Positions 35,224-46,033 of a stretch of 64,000 bases of DNA are shown here, in pieces; the stretch's first letter is position 1; the number at the start of each line of letters is the position of its first letter. Below the pieces are notes generated by a model. It was not told the DNA's origin. It searched no databases and saw only the letters and a list, made by a program, of their open reading frames with translations. A program made the position numbers and the translations under genes. The DNA comes from Stropharia rugosoannulata (lineage: Eukaryota; Basidiomycota; Agaricomycetes; Agaricales; Strophariaceae), in contig JANCIK010000003.1 of the NCBI GenBank assembly GCA_028532985.1, positions 382,001 through 446,000 on the forward strand, given 5' to 3'.

Positions 35224-37319
35224 GTGCTTATAGCGACTAAATGCGCCTTATGTGGTCTTTCAGAGCCTCATACTGACGGAGGCAACGTGATAGAAACAGA
35301 AAACCAGTCCTGGACCACTCGGATACCTGTCAAAGCTAGACCATCTCGCTCGAAGAACAAGGAGTTGACTCGGATGAAAAACAGACACACGATATGCTAT
35401 GATAGTATCCTTACTCCAAGCTCTGGGAGATCGGATGTAAGCTTTAACATTTTTTACTCTGCATGAATTCACATTTCAATCCAGGTGCTTAGCTTCTCTT
35501 CTTTGCCTTGCGATTCGTTTGGAGCGATTAAGCCTATTCAACTTCCAGATACGCAGAACCTAGCTAATACTAAAACAGAAAGCCGAGTTGAAGAGGCAAT
35601 GGTTAGTGCTACCTGATTTTTCATAAAATCATATTTTCTACCACATTGACTACCCAGGTTAATACAGAAGGCGAGAAAGGAAAGGTTAGCAGCCGTTAAC
35701 TCAACATTATTATCTGACTGATGTACCAAGGGAAAGTATACATATTATTCAGACAACTTAATGCAGGAAAGGGATACAGGATCACATACACAGAAAGAAC
35801 GAAGCGTCGCGCCACCCACGCAGGTGTCATCGACGCACGGATTTTTACGCTCGCAGTCACAGCCAGGATATTCACCATGGGATTTGTCAAATGATACCCG
35901 ACAGGTACCGTCTCAGCATTTTGAACAGCCATTAAACTTAAATATTCTGGAAAGTCTGAAGTTAGCTTTAACTCCACTTACGCCCAGAAGATGTTCGAAG
36001 CAGTGTCACTCTCCCCAATATTAGAAGACTCTAGGACTTCTTCAGAAGAGCCTTACGAATCGGTGGATTTTAATCTTACATCACTGATCGAAAGCTCTGG
36101 CTCTAGCTATGGCGAGCTACTGGTGAACAGAGTAAGTGAGCTGTTCCGCTTATTGAACCAAGGACTTTGTGTTGGTGCACGCTCCATCCTTACGGCAATC
36201 GTGAATCAAAGGCGACGTCCTCTGAGATGTTAGACTAGCTTACAACCTGCTTCCTTCTTGTGATGCTCTTGACAATCTGTCAATTTGTGTCTAATTACGT
36301 GCTTCAGACACCGGGGTACGACGTTTCTGGCTACAGTTTTTTTCCGGACTGGAACAGCGGAGATAGCGTACAAGTGGGATCCTGTCTTGACGACATAGTC
36401 CACAAATTCGAGGAGTTAGAAGGTGCGTTGCTTGTGCAGCACTATGGGTGCCTGGTTTAACGACAAGAACTTCACGGCCTATGTTTTGACAGATTCTCGA
36501 TTCGACAAGGATTGTCTCGCTTCAATAAGGGATTCCATCATTGTTCCAGAGCTGACATTGACTGTACCAACTCCTGAGATCGATGGTACCGAAGCTCATT
36601 GTACCAGGCAAAATGACTATTGCGAGGCGTTATCAAATAACCAATACAGCAGGACTTTTTCGCCTTCTGGGTTTTCTCGGAACTCTTTAGACGTCGGGCG
36701 GATGATGAAGCTCAAGGTCGTTTCAGAGTCGTCTAGAAGGAGTTTTCCTGACTACGCCTATGGCACACATACTGTCGACCCTTCTCAGTACCTGCAGACT
36801 TTTGCTTCGGAAACGGTGTCTCGAAACACTGCGGATAAAAACTCAACTTCTGTTCGCTATGCCGATGCCACAGACAAGAATAGGCGATTCTCGAGTCTCA
36901 GCACTGGCAATTGGTTTCTGAAGAGATTCTCTATGGCACGGGCTACTACGGCCCCTTGGATCAATGAAACAGATTCTCCTTCTGATGGCCATCCAGTCGA
37001 TTGTATCCCACTGCTGGACGACTCTACAGCATCTTCTTGGCACTGGCGCCGCAGGGTAAATGACCATTTGGAAGGTTCTACAAACAAACGTTATTCTGCG
37101 GCACTGTCAGCTTCAGAAACGCGAGCACGTGTAGTTGAAGACGGGGAACATGCGGCGTCAAGACTTTTTGGCACCCCAAATATTGGAACCGTTGTAAAGA
37201 AGGCAGACAAGGCGGTCTCTAAAGCTGGGGACGAGACCGAGTTGAAACCCAGTCGACGCGCGAAAAGACTGTCTCTCAGAGGACTTGAAAGTTTGTGGCC
37301 CTTGCGACGAGGTTTATAG
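35224..37319 (+). CDS. Unrecognised multi-exon fungal protein (5' end uncertain)
   Basis: Seven joined exons keep frame: about 35224-35436, 35485-35601, 35658-35684, 35767-35904, 35988-36131, 36308-36422, 36493-37319. They yield about 525 residues. The true start is not visible: the first exon here opens with GTG and its first ATG is late, so an upstream exon is likely. The protein is hydrophilic, Ser/Thr/Asp-rich, probably largely disordered. It has no membrane segment, and its basic end reads ELKPSRRAKRLSLRGLESLWPLRRGL. A central exon contains GYDVSGYSFFPDW, the most structured-looking part. I recognise no family. Seven phase-consistent introns and the long terminal open frame argue strongly that it is a real gene. 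Confidence 0.65.
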
Positions 37320-37817
37320 CGACGATTTTTTGTGCGAGTGTGTGTGACTGCCTCGGATAATCCAACGCGACTTCTATGGAAGGTGCAGCGAATGCACTCG
37401 CTGGGCCGAGCCTTCTTTGGTGGTCTCCCAGATTTTCGGACGTGATGGGACAGGGAGAGTCGGAGTTCTGTGATCACTGATCAGTGAGGTCGTGCAGCGT
37501 AAGTGCGACCGCGTTTCGAAACAGAGTCGTCTAGAGAAACCCAACTCCTGTACTGTATGCATTGTGTTATGAATGGACTTTGTGATCATTATTCATTGTG
37601 ATATGCAGCCAAGAAACTGATCCGGTGCTGTGGAGGAAAGGCGACGGGGCGAAGGGGCGGCGCGGGCAGCCGGGCGAGCGGTGACATTGATTGGGTTCTC
37701 CGCTGCATGTGTACCGTTCAGTCGTTTCGCTCGATTTTCGTCACGCCCATTGTCCTGGGTGCATTCCTGACTATTAAATCGCATCAGCGAGGGTAAACAA
37801 CACATCCTTGCCCCCTC
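37320..37817. other. Intergenic, promoter of Nramp gene
   Basis: No gene seen. GC-rich patch at about 37630-37690. Confidence 0.45.
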
Positions 37818-40132
37818 ATGCCGCACTCACGCCCCCCAACACCTTCTCCCTTCCAGCCCCGTCGACCATACGTCCAACGACTCAAGCACGCCGCCTCCAT
37901 CGTCGCCCACCATGTGAAAAAGCATACGGGCGTGGGCATAATCTGTGCAGTCGCCTACTTCGACCCGTCAGTCTCCACGCTATACTCTCCTTGAGGTTCT
38001 AACCGTCGTCGCAGAGGGAACTGGGGTGTCGATCTCCAAGCTGGCTCAGAGTTTGGTTACCGTCTCCTCTTCGTAGTCCTCCTTGCGTGTCTATTTGCTG
38101 TATACCTCCAGGTTCGAATCTCTCGTGAAGTCCATTTCTATCACATTAGTTGACTGGTTGCGTCGTTCATTAAAGGTGCTTGCCTCAAGATTGGGTTGCG
38201 TAACAGGACTCGGTAAGCTTCACGCATTCAATTCTAAACGGCATTCCCTGCATCATTATGTCAAGTATTCAGCTCTTGCAGCTCCATTTGGCTCATGAAA
38301 TTGGTTTAAAATCGTGCCTGGTATATATTGCCTACACTGCCGCGGGTTCATCAGTGATATCATCGCTGTTTTTCTTACTCTACTGTTCTGGTGCCTTGCC
38401 TTGCCTTTGGTATATGCTTGCTAATTCTATCACTATCAGATCTTGCTTCCCACAATCGACTCCTGCTACATAATCGACCTAAACACACTCTGCTGTATCG
38501 CTGGCTAGGCTTATACCCTCTCTATGTACTCGCTGAAATTGCTATTATCGCTACAGATCTTGCAGAGCTTCTAGGGTCTGCCATTGCTCTCTGCTTACTT
38601 TTCCCCAAGCTAGAGATATGGCACGGTGTACTGATCACAGCGGCTGACGTCCTCTTGATCTTTTTGTTGGGTGACCCTCTTCGAGGCAAGCCTGTCAGGA
38701 TGTTTGAATTCATAATTGCTTTACTGGTCAGTTTCCATTGCTTGCCATCTAAATAAAATTCTTATTATTTTCCCAGGTCTTGGTAGTCCTGGTTTGCATG
38801 GTCGTAATAATCTCCAAAGTCGATGTAAATTGGGGTGATGTATTCCAAGGATATCTTCCTTCGAAACATGTATTTACTGCAGGAGCTGGATACACCTGTT
38901 AGCATTTCATCGTTCAGCTATCCACTTCATTTTTATTAATGCAAATTTATCAGCCGTTGGAATCATCGGTGCCACAGTAATGCCACACAGTCTTTTCCTA
39001 GGCTCCGCTCTAGCCACCCAGGACCGTATATCCTTTCGTACCCATTCTCCCTCCACAGAACATCTGCTGCATAGTTCTACATTGCAATCGGATGACTCTC
39101 TATCAACTAAATCGGGCGAAGAACCCAGTTTCGTCCGACGCCTCTACCAGAACATGAAGGAGTCTGTACTTAGCATGCTGCGAAAACCGGAGGTCAGCTC
39201 ATATTCAACCACTGCAAAAGATCACAGCGAGCATCAGAACAACCCATACGAGTTCGTCCGGGCACATATATATCACGGAACCTTCGATGTCGTCGGCAGC
39301 CTTATAGGAATAGCAGTGATGATCAATTCACTGTAAGTTCTTTCTGCAGAATCAAACAATCAGTCGTGTTTTTAACATTCATTGCAGTATTTTGATTTTA
39401 GCGGCTGCGATTTTCTTTTATGGGAAAGGCCACGAAAGTGATGGTAATACCGCTAGTTTATTCGATGCATATGATGTCATCCGGGATGTTGTTGGAAAAC
39501 CTGCAGCAACCCTGTTTGCCATCGCATTACTCTGTGCGGGCCAGGTAAGTTTATTTGACACCAACTCGATTTCTAGAGCATTGATATTTTTCACGTTTAG
39601 AGTTCATCAATAATCGCAACTGTTGCAGGGCAGGCGGTAAGTGAAGGATTCATTCAGTGGCGTGTCTCGGTGAGAATTTACGATCATGCACATAATACTT
39701 TACTCATGTCTTTAATTTGATAAGCCTGCCATGCGACGCTTGGCGACCCGTCTCCTTGCTATGATTCCTTCCATGGCTGTGGCTTTAACCGCTAATCGTC
39801 AGGGTATCGACACTCTTCTCGTGGCATCACAAGTGGTTCTTTCCATTTGTCTCCCTTTCGTAACATTTCCGCTGCTATACTGTACATCCAACAAGTCTAT
39901 TATGTCAGTGCGGACGACTAGACGACGCAATATCAACGCCTCAGAAGATGCAATAGCTGCCTCATCTGGGACGTACACCCAGAATATCGCCATGGCTGAA
40001 AGTGCAGATATCAGTGATGTTGTGGATTACAGCAACAATACCTTAACAACTATTGTCGGTGCGGGTATATGGCTGGGAATAGTTGCGGCAAACATCTATG
40101 TAATTGTGGAGCTTGGACGGGGACCTCCTTAG
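37818..40132 (+). CDS. Nramp-family divalent metal transporter (Smf-like)
   Basis: Nine exons: 37818-37966, 38015-38111, 38176-38212, 38440-38726, 38777-38897, 38954-39332, 39388-39544, 39601-39669, 39725-40132. They are phase-checked and give 567 residues. Transmembrane helix 1 carries FDPGNWGVDLQAG, the DPGN metal-coordinating motif. Helix 6 carries GATVMPHSLFLGSAL, the MPH motif. The conserved loop signature GQAVSEGFIQWRV is also present. About eleven hydrophobic segments are visible. A long hydrophilic loop between helices 6 and 7 (SPSTEHLL...HQNNPYEF) is Ser/acid-rich, as in fungal Smf proteins, where such regions take part in Mn-dependent turnover. It moves Mn2+ (and possibly Fe2+ or other metals) with protons at the plasma membrane or an endosomal membrane. 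The 227-nt third intron is longer than usual. Confidence 0.95.
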
Positions 40133-40529
40133 TCCTTACTGTTGACTCACCAGAAGACAAAGTAGCTCTCAACCATGGATCATTCTTGGATCATTCCGAC
40201 ACATCTCTTCAATGATACCCAAGCCCATACTTATTTTATCCTTGCCCGTACATTGTATTATAATCTCAATCCTGCAATCCATGTATTTTCTCTACAATAA
40301 AAAAAATCAACATGCAAACTGACCAGTGTGTTCCCATAACTCATGGCCCCGAGCTTTCGGATTTCAACTTGAGTTGCCTCAGATTGCTACTCCTTATGTA
40401 CGGTAAATGCCGAAATTAGATCAGCCTCCCCCTTAGGAAGGTGATTTTTTGCTCCTGAAGACACCTTTTTCGATCCACATCTCCTACCTCACGGGCTTTG
40501 CGGAGCTCATAACCGTATAATTACTTGAA
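40133..40529. other. Intergenic, promoter of UTP14
   Basis: No gene seen. Contains a likely polyadenylation region of the transporter near 40295 (aataaaaaaaat). Confidence 0.45.
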
Positions 40530-43500
40530 ATGCCTGGACCTAAATCTAATACAAGCAAAAAACACAGCCTCAGAGGCGGTTTCGCCTCCAAAGGCAAAGG
40601 CAAAGGGAAGTCACAGGCGGAGGCTAATGTTGCAGGATACGAAAAACGACAAGCGCGCAAGACTAAAACTGGCTCTGCTCTCACTGATATCTATGAATAC
40701 ATCCAACAAAATAAGGGCCGACGTGCAAAGGTCGGGATGGACCTTGATCGAGATGAAGCCAAGGAATTTGGCGTGGGGCTTGACGGCGTCGATGAAGACG
40801 AACGGCAAGAGCTCAGAGCACGGCTAATTGGCGAATTGGACGACGAGGAAGGGGTTGCCAGCGACGACGATGAGGAAATAGACAGTGATGCTGCGTTTGA
40901 GGAGAGCGATGAAGATAGGTTTGCAGGATTTTTCTCTTCGAAGGTTCGCATGTTTCATGTCTCAGAGTTCATGTAGACTTTGGTTACTAAAACCCATCTC
41001 AGAAATCAAAAGGAAAATCTGCCAGCAAGAAGGCTGGCGTGCGGTTTGCGTCCGTTAATTTGGACGAAGACGAAGGCTTGGAGTTGGCTCAAGAGATGTT
41101 TGCAGAAGATAACTCTTCTGAAGATGAAGAGGAAGAAGAGGGTGAAGGTGATGAATTCATCGACTTACTTGATGTGCTCGACGGCAAGGGAGACATCGAT
41201 ATGGGGAGCGACGATGAGCGGAGTAAACCTACTTCGAGCCCGACTCCACGAAGTGGTGAACCACAAGCTGAGGCCAGTGGGATGGAAGAGGACGAAGATG
41301 ATGATGAAGATGAGCTGGAAGAAGAGGAAGAGGAAGAAGAGGAGGAGGGTGATTCGGAAGGTGAACAAATGATTGTTGAGCCTTCGGACGACGAAGAAGA
41401 GCCTGACGCGCTGGATCAACTAAATGATTTCGTGTCCAAACTGGATCCCACAGCGAAAAAACGGAAGGCCCCAGACGAGGATGGCAATGCATTTGGTATT
41501 GCTGAGGCGCGTGCCCGAAAGCGTCGTCTGACCAAAGAGAGGACTGAAGCTGGAGATGAAAATGAATTTAGAGCTCATTCTGCCGGTAAATCAATTCGTT
41601 AGTACTACGCTTTTGAGACTGATGTTAATCGATAGGCTCTAAGCTGGATCTGGGTGACCTTTTGGCTCCCCTTTCGACTCAATCTTCGACTCTACAATCC
41701 CTTAAAAAGTCAACCAAAGTGTTAGAACCATCGAGTTCTGCCAAGGCAACGGCATTATCTGCACCATTACCACAGCGTATACAGGAGCGCTTGGATAGAC
41801 AGGCAGCTTACGAACAAACAAAAGAGGAAGTTGACAAATGGGCAGATACCATGAAGCGAATTCGTGAAGTAAGGCCCTACAGTCTATCAGTATGATCTAT
41901 ATTAACAACATATATCAGGCAGAGCATTTAAGCTTCCCTCTACAAGCTCAATCATCTGGGAGAGCCTCCAATCTAGAACTTAATGCTAAATTTAAGGTCG
42001 GACTTTTCTCTTCCTATGTTTACACATCTTTTGACAATGTCGGCTCAATAGCCAACGACTGAGCTTGAGAGTGCGGTGGACGCGCTGTTAAAATCCGCGA
42101 AGTTGCGAGAAGAAGATATCCATAAAACAGAAGATCGCATGTTGGAAATGAACAAACTCTCTGTCGAGGAAGTAGCCCAACGGCGTGCGGAACTCAGAAA
42201 AATGCGCGAACTCATGTTCCGTGCAGAAATCAAAGCAAGAAGGGTGAGCAAAATCAAGAGCAAAACCTACAGGCGGCTTCGTCGCAAAGAAAAGGAACGC
42301 CTGGGTGAGCAAATAGACGAAAATGATAGCGATCCCGAAGCTGCAAACCTCAAGCAGGAATATGACAGGGCGCGCGAGAGAGCTACACTGCGACATAAGC
42401 ATACTGGTAAATGGGCACGGCAGATGAGGAACAAGGAGGGAATGGATGAAGACAGCAAGAGGGACATTGAAGAAATGTTGGCGCGAGGCGAGAAATTGCG
42501 TAGGAGGATAAAGGGCGTAGGCAGTGACGAAAGTGATGATGGCGAGCAAGACGATGAAGACGATGACAACTCAGACCAGGAGGTTGACATTGAAAAGATA
42601 AAACAGGCCGCGTTCAATGAGTTACAGAAGCTGGACGAAGAGGATCATGTTCATATGGATGAGGGTGGAAAGAAGAAAGGGAAGAGCGTATTCGAGATGA
42701 AGTTCATGAAAGACGCTATGGCGCGTCGTCAACTTGAAGCAGGACGGGAGAAGGATGATTTCATCCGGGAGATGGGTGCGAATCCTTCTGGAGGTGAGAA
42801 TAGCGACGAAGAAGCAAATGAAGGCGCAACAGATCCTACGCACGGTGTCGTAGCTCGGAAGGCTGGAGGTCGCATCGTCTATAGACCTGGCGCTACTGTA
42901 AGTGTCTTATGTCTACACTGCGACATTTCTTTTAATGAGATGTTTTCAATAGTCAAGCTCCCACCAACTCCCTATCAAATCTTTGGCGTCGGACACTTCA
43001 AGTGTGACGCTGCACTCGACAGATTTGCTGTCCCCCCCACTGTCACCGCCGCAGAGCAGGCCCTCTGTTCTGTCAAATTCAATAGCTCCAGTCATTGAAT
43101 CAAATCCTTGGTTAAATCATGATGCAAAAGGAAAGAACAAAGCAATAAAAAAGGTCAACGAAGTTACCATCAGCAAAGACAGCAAACCTTCTGAGAAATC
43201 GAAGAACAAACTTAAAAGGGTGACTCAAAAGCAGGACGATTTGCGAGAACAACTGAAGGACGAAGCAGCTGTGGAGATTTCGCTGGACACTGTGTTGGTA
43301 CCTGCACCATCATCGACCACGGCGGAGTCCAGTAGCACCCAGACTCGACAAATAGCCAAAGCGAAATCCAATGAGGCTGACGCAAAGTCTCGCAGGGCCG
43401 AACCAAATGTCGATGGAGATGACAGCGACGACGACAATCTCGAGCTCGAAGCTCAAGAGCAAGAACTTGAACTGAAGAGTAAAGGGAAAGGAAATGGCTT

Positions 43501-44121
43501 GAAAGCTTTTGAACAGCGAGATCTGGTTGCCTTGGCTTTCGCCGGCGATAATGTTGTACAGGTATGTTCCATACGAATTTCTGATAACAAGATATGAACG
43601 TTTCTCTAGAACTTTGAAGATGCCAAACGCCGGGAAATTATTTCAGACGCGCCTCGTGAAGTTGATACGACGATACCTGGCTGGGTAAGCTTCAGAGTAA
43701 GGATATAGCTGTTCTGTAATTAAAACTCGTTTTCTCAGGGTTCTTGGGGAGGCTCAGGAGTCAAGAAGTTGCCTCCTAAACCGTCTCGAATCAAGAAAAT
43801 CGCTGGCATTGATCCAACAACGCGCGCAGACTACAACAAGAAGAACATCATCATTTCCGAGAAACGCGACAAAAAGGCTTCGAAATATCTTGTCAAGGAC
43901 CTGCCATATCCATACACAAGTAAAGCGCAGTTCGAGCGTGCTATGGAGCGACCGCTTGGTGTGGAATGGAATACACGAGTGGCGTTCCAGAGGGGAACTT
44001 TACCGAAAGTGGTCAAGAAGGTATGCAAACATATGTTTTTGCTACATGAATACGTTCTGATTTTTTCTCCGTACCTTAGCCTGGTGTTATCATTGACCCT
44101 CTCGAGAAACATGCCATATGA
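40530..44121 (+). CDS. UTP14: U3 snoRNP / small-subunit processome protein UTP14
   Basis: Nine exons: 40530-40943, 41003-41585, 41636-41868, 41919-41996, 42052-42898, 42953-43561, 43610-43684, 43740-44020, 44080-44121. They are phase-checked and give 1,053 residues. The family landmarks are all present: LDLGDLLAPL; PLPQRIQERLDRQAAYEQTKEEV followed by KWADTMKRIREAEHL(S)FPL; KIKSKTYRRLRRKEKER; LRHKHTGKWARQM; the tail GWGSWGGSGVKK; and GVEWNTRVAFQRGTLPKV(V)KKPGVIIDPLEK. Two very acidic stretches (codons at about 41100-41420 and 42530-42600) contain long Glu/Asp runs. UTP14 activates the DEAH helicase Dhr1 to release U3 snoRNA from pre-40S ribosomes in the nucleolus. The linker at about residues 720-920 is low complexity. 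Confidence 0.96.
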
Positions 44122-44473
44122 TTTGCTTCGCATATTTCTCACTCACATATCACTTTGTATCTCTATGTACTTAAAAACGATTAAAAAGCAACCAGCTTGG
44201 CCATTTCGAAGTACGCACGGCCCTTGTTTTTCGCAACAGCAGTGTGTTCCGGTATTGCAAGTGCAATAGTAATAAATAAATAAAGGTGTATATAGCCGCC
44301 ACGAGGACATACATAAGCAATACAGGGTAATAACAGAAGCTATCCAAACACAGAACAGCACAGGACGGAAAAGAAACGACAGCAACCCAGACCAACTTCT
44401 ACTTAGGAGCAGGCCAGCCTCGCAGATATCCCAACCCTTGCTCATGCAAGGTAATTTCCATAGGACCATTTGC
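44122..44473. other. Convergent 3' region UTP14 / Tra2-like
   Basis: Tail-to-tail flanks with aataaataaataaa near 44269-44283, a plausible polyadenylation region for UTP14. No gene. Confidence 0.5.
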
Positions 44474-45448
44474 TCAGTGCCTCCTGTCATCATACCTGTC
44501 TCGACCGTAGCCACGGTCGCGGTCACCGCGATCCCTGTCACCACGATCTCCTCTGTCGTAATCCCTATACCTGTCGTCTCGTCGGTATTCATCGCGTCCA
44601 CCGCCCCCACCACCGCCACCGCGAGGACCTCGACGGTCATCGTAATCCCGCGAGTAGCGACTGTCGTAAGGTCTTGGATCATATGGGCGCTCAACTACAT
44701 GACGTTTAAACATTGTTTACACTTCATGAAAGATGAAACACTTACAGTCATTGCGCTTCGGTGGACCATAGTAACGCCCGGGGGTAGGTGTGCGAGCACG
44801 TCCGCGACGAGCCTATGGTGAAGAGATTATAAGCAACTATTCAGACAGTTAGAGGTCTTCGCACTTTTTCCACATTGATAATTTTGCCCATCAACTCTGT
44901 AGAGTTCAGAGCTGTGACGGCGGCTTCTGCCTCTTCGGCGGTTTCCATCGTCACGAAGCCAAACCCACGGGACTCACGAGTGTGAGGGTCATACATAACA
45001 GATGCTTTTTTAACCTAGAATGAACAGGGCATCAGCTTAGACATGAATGACAGGGAAAATGATGCTTACGCGGCCAATTTTAGCGAATGCCGCTTCAAGG
45101 TCCCTAGTGTCGACTTTGTGACTGAGCCCAGAGACATGGAGATTGTTTCCGGGGTTGGTACTATTACGCCCACTGAATATACATCGTCCACGAGGGAGGC
45201 ATGAACAGCCAGGATGGAACCCAAACTAAAAATTGGACTAACCCTCTCTCCTCCCTAGGAGGACCGGGACTTCTGCTTCTGCTTGACCTTCTGGGTGCAT
45301 CACCATTGTTGCGGTCACGCCCATCACGCTGTGGTGAGCGACCATTACCAGTGGTACCCCAATTTTGATCATCGGTGACCATAGGTGTGCCATTGTTTAG
45401 TCCCGCATCAGTCGGAATGCTAATACCGCTGCTAGCAGGAGCGATATC
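44474..45448 (-). CDS. Tra2-like SR splicing factor (RRM plus RS/RD tails); first coding exon not placed
   Basis: Exons on the minus strand: 45448-45243, 45172-45070, 45014-44865, 44812-44746, 44694-44474. They are phase-checked and give 248 residues after the missing start. Upstream of the RRM is a short RS segment (RRSSRSRSPGPP). The RRM has NLHVSGLSHKVDTRDLEAAFAKIG (RNP2 region) and ESRGFGFVTM (RNP1). It is followed by the Tra2-type linker KARRGRARTPTPGRYYGPPKR and a tail of about 60 residues built of RD, RG and poly-Gly repeats. This domain order is that of transformer-2, a splicing activator binding exonic enhancers in the nucleus. The exon at 45448 begins in phase 0 after an acceptor. 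A candidate start exon is ATGAAT at 45615-45620, giving a 166-nt intron, but I cannot confirm it. Confidence 0.88.
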
Positions 45449-45620
45449 CTGAGATTGCCATGCTGAAGGTGAGGAAGCGAAAAAAGGTCAGGCCGCGGTT
45501 ATAGTGGTTGAGTTGGAGAGCGAAGGAGAGAACGTGGAACATGAAATGGAAATATGTGGACAAAAGTAGGATGCTGCTATGCGGCGACAAGAATCTGAAA
45601 AAGGTGCCATTAACATTCAT

Positions 45621-46033
45621 GCCAAAGCGTGCCGCAGAGGTGAATGGCGGCACAGCTGTCCATCCATCCAGACTTCGCACTCAAAATCGAGGACAGCGCA
45701 AGTCGGCCGTCAGCCGACTTCTAGACGTGAACGAAACTGGAGCGTTGGCGTGAAGCGGGTGCAGTGAACGTCGTAGAAAATCGGCTTTGACTGGCAGTAG
45801 GTCGACGAAGTCTTGGGCCAGCGAGAAAAAAGACCAACGGAGGGGTCGTGGCGGTCGTGGCGGATGCTGAAGACGTACCGTCATCCATTGGGGAATATTA
45901 TTCGTTAACGGTGCAAGTCGTGGTAGTGGTTGTACAACAGAAGCCAGCGCTGGCAAATGTTGCTTTTCAAATACCAACAAACACGTCTTTCCCACATATT
46001 TTAAAGTCTATTTATCTCCCACCTTCCATCATC
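45621..46033. other. Divergent promoter region, Tra2-like / NACHT gene
   Basis: No further gene supported. The open frame upstream of 46034 on the plus strand is continuous with the NACHT exon but lacks a convincing earlier start. Confidence 0.4.

Noticed and set aside
41165..41419. Minus-strand frames over the acidic repeats of UTP14
   Set aside because: Mirror of Glu/Asp-rich GA codons; shadows of the real gene.
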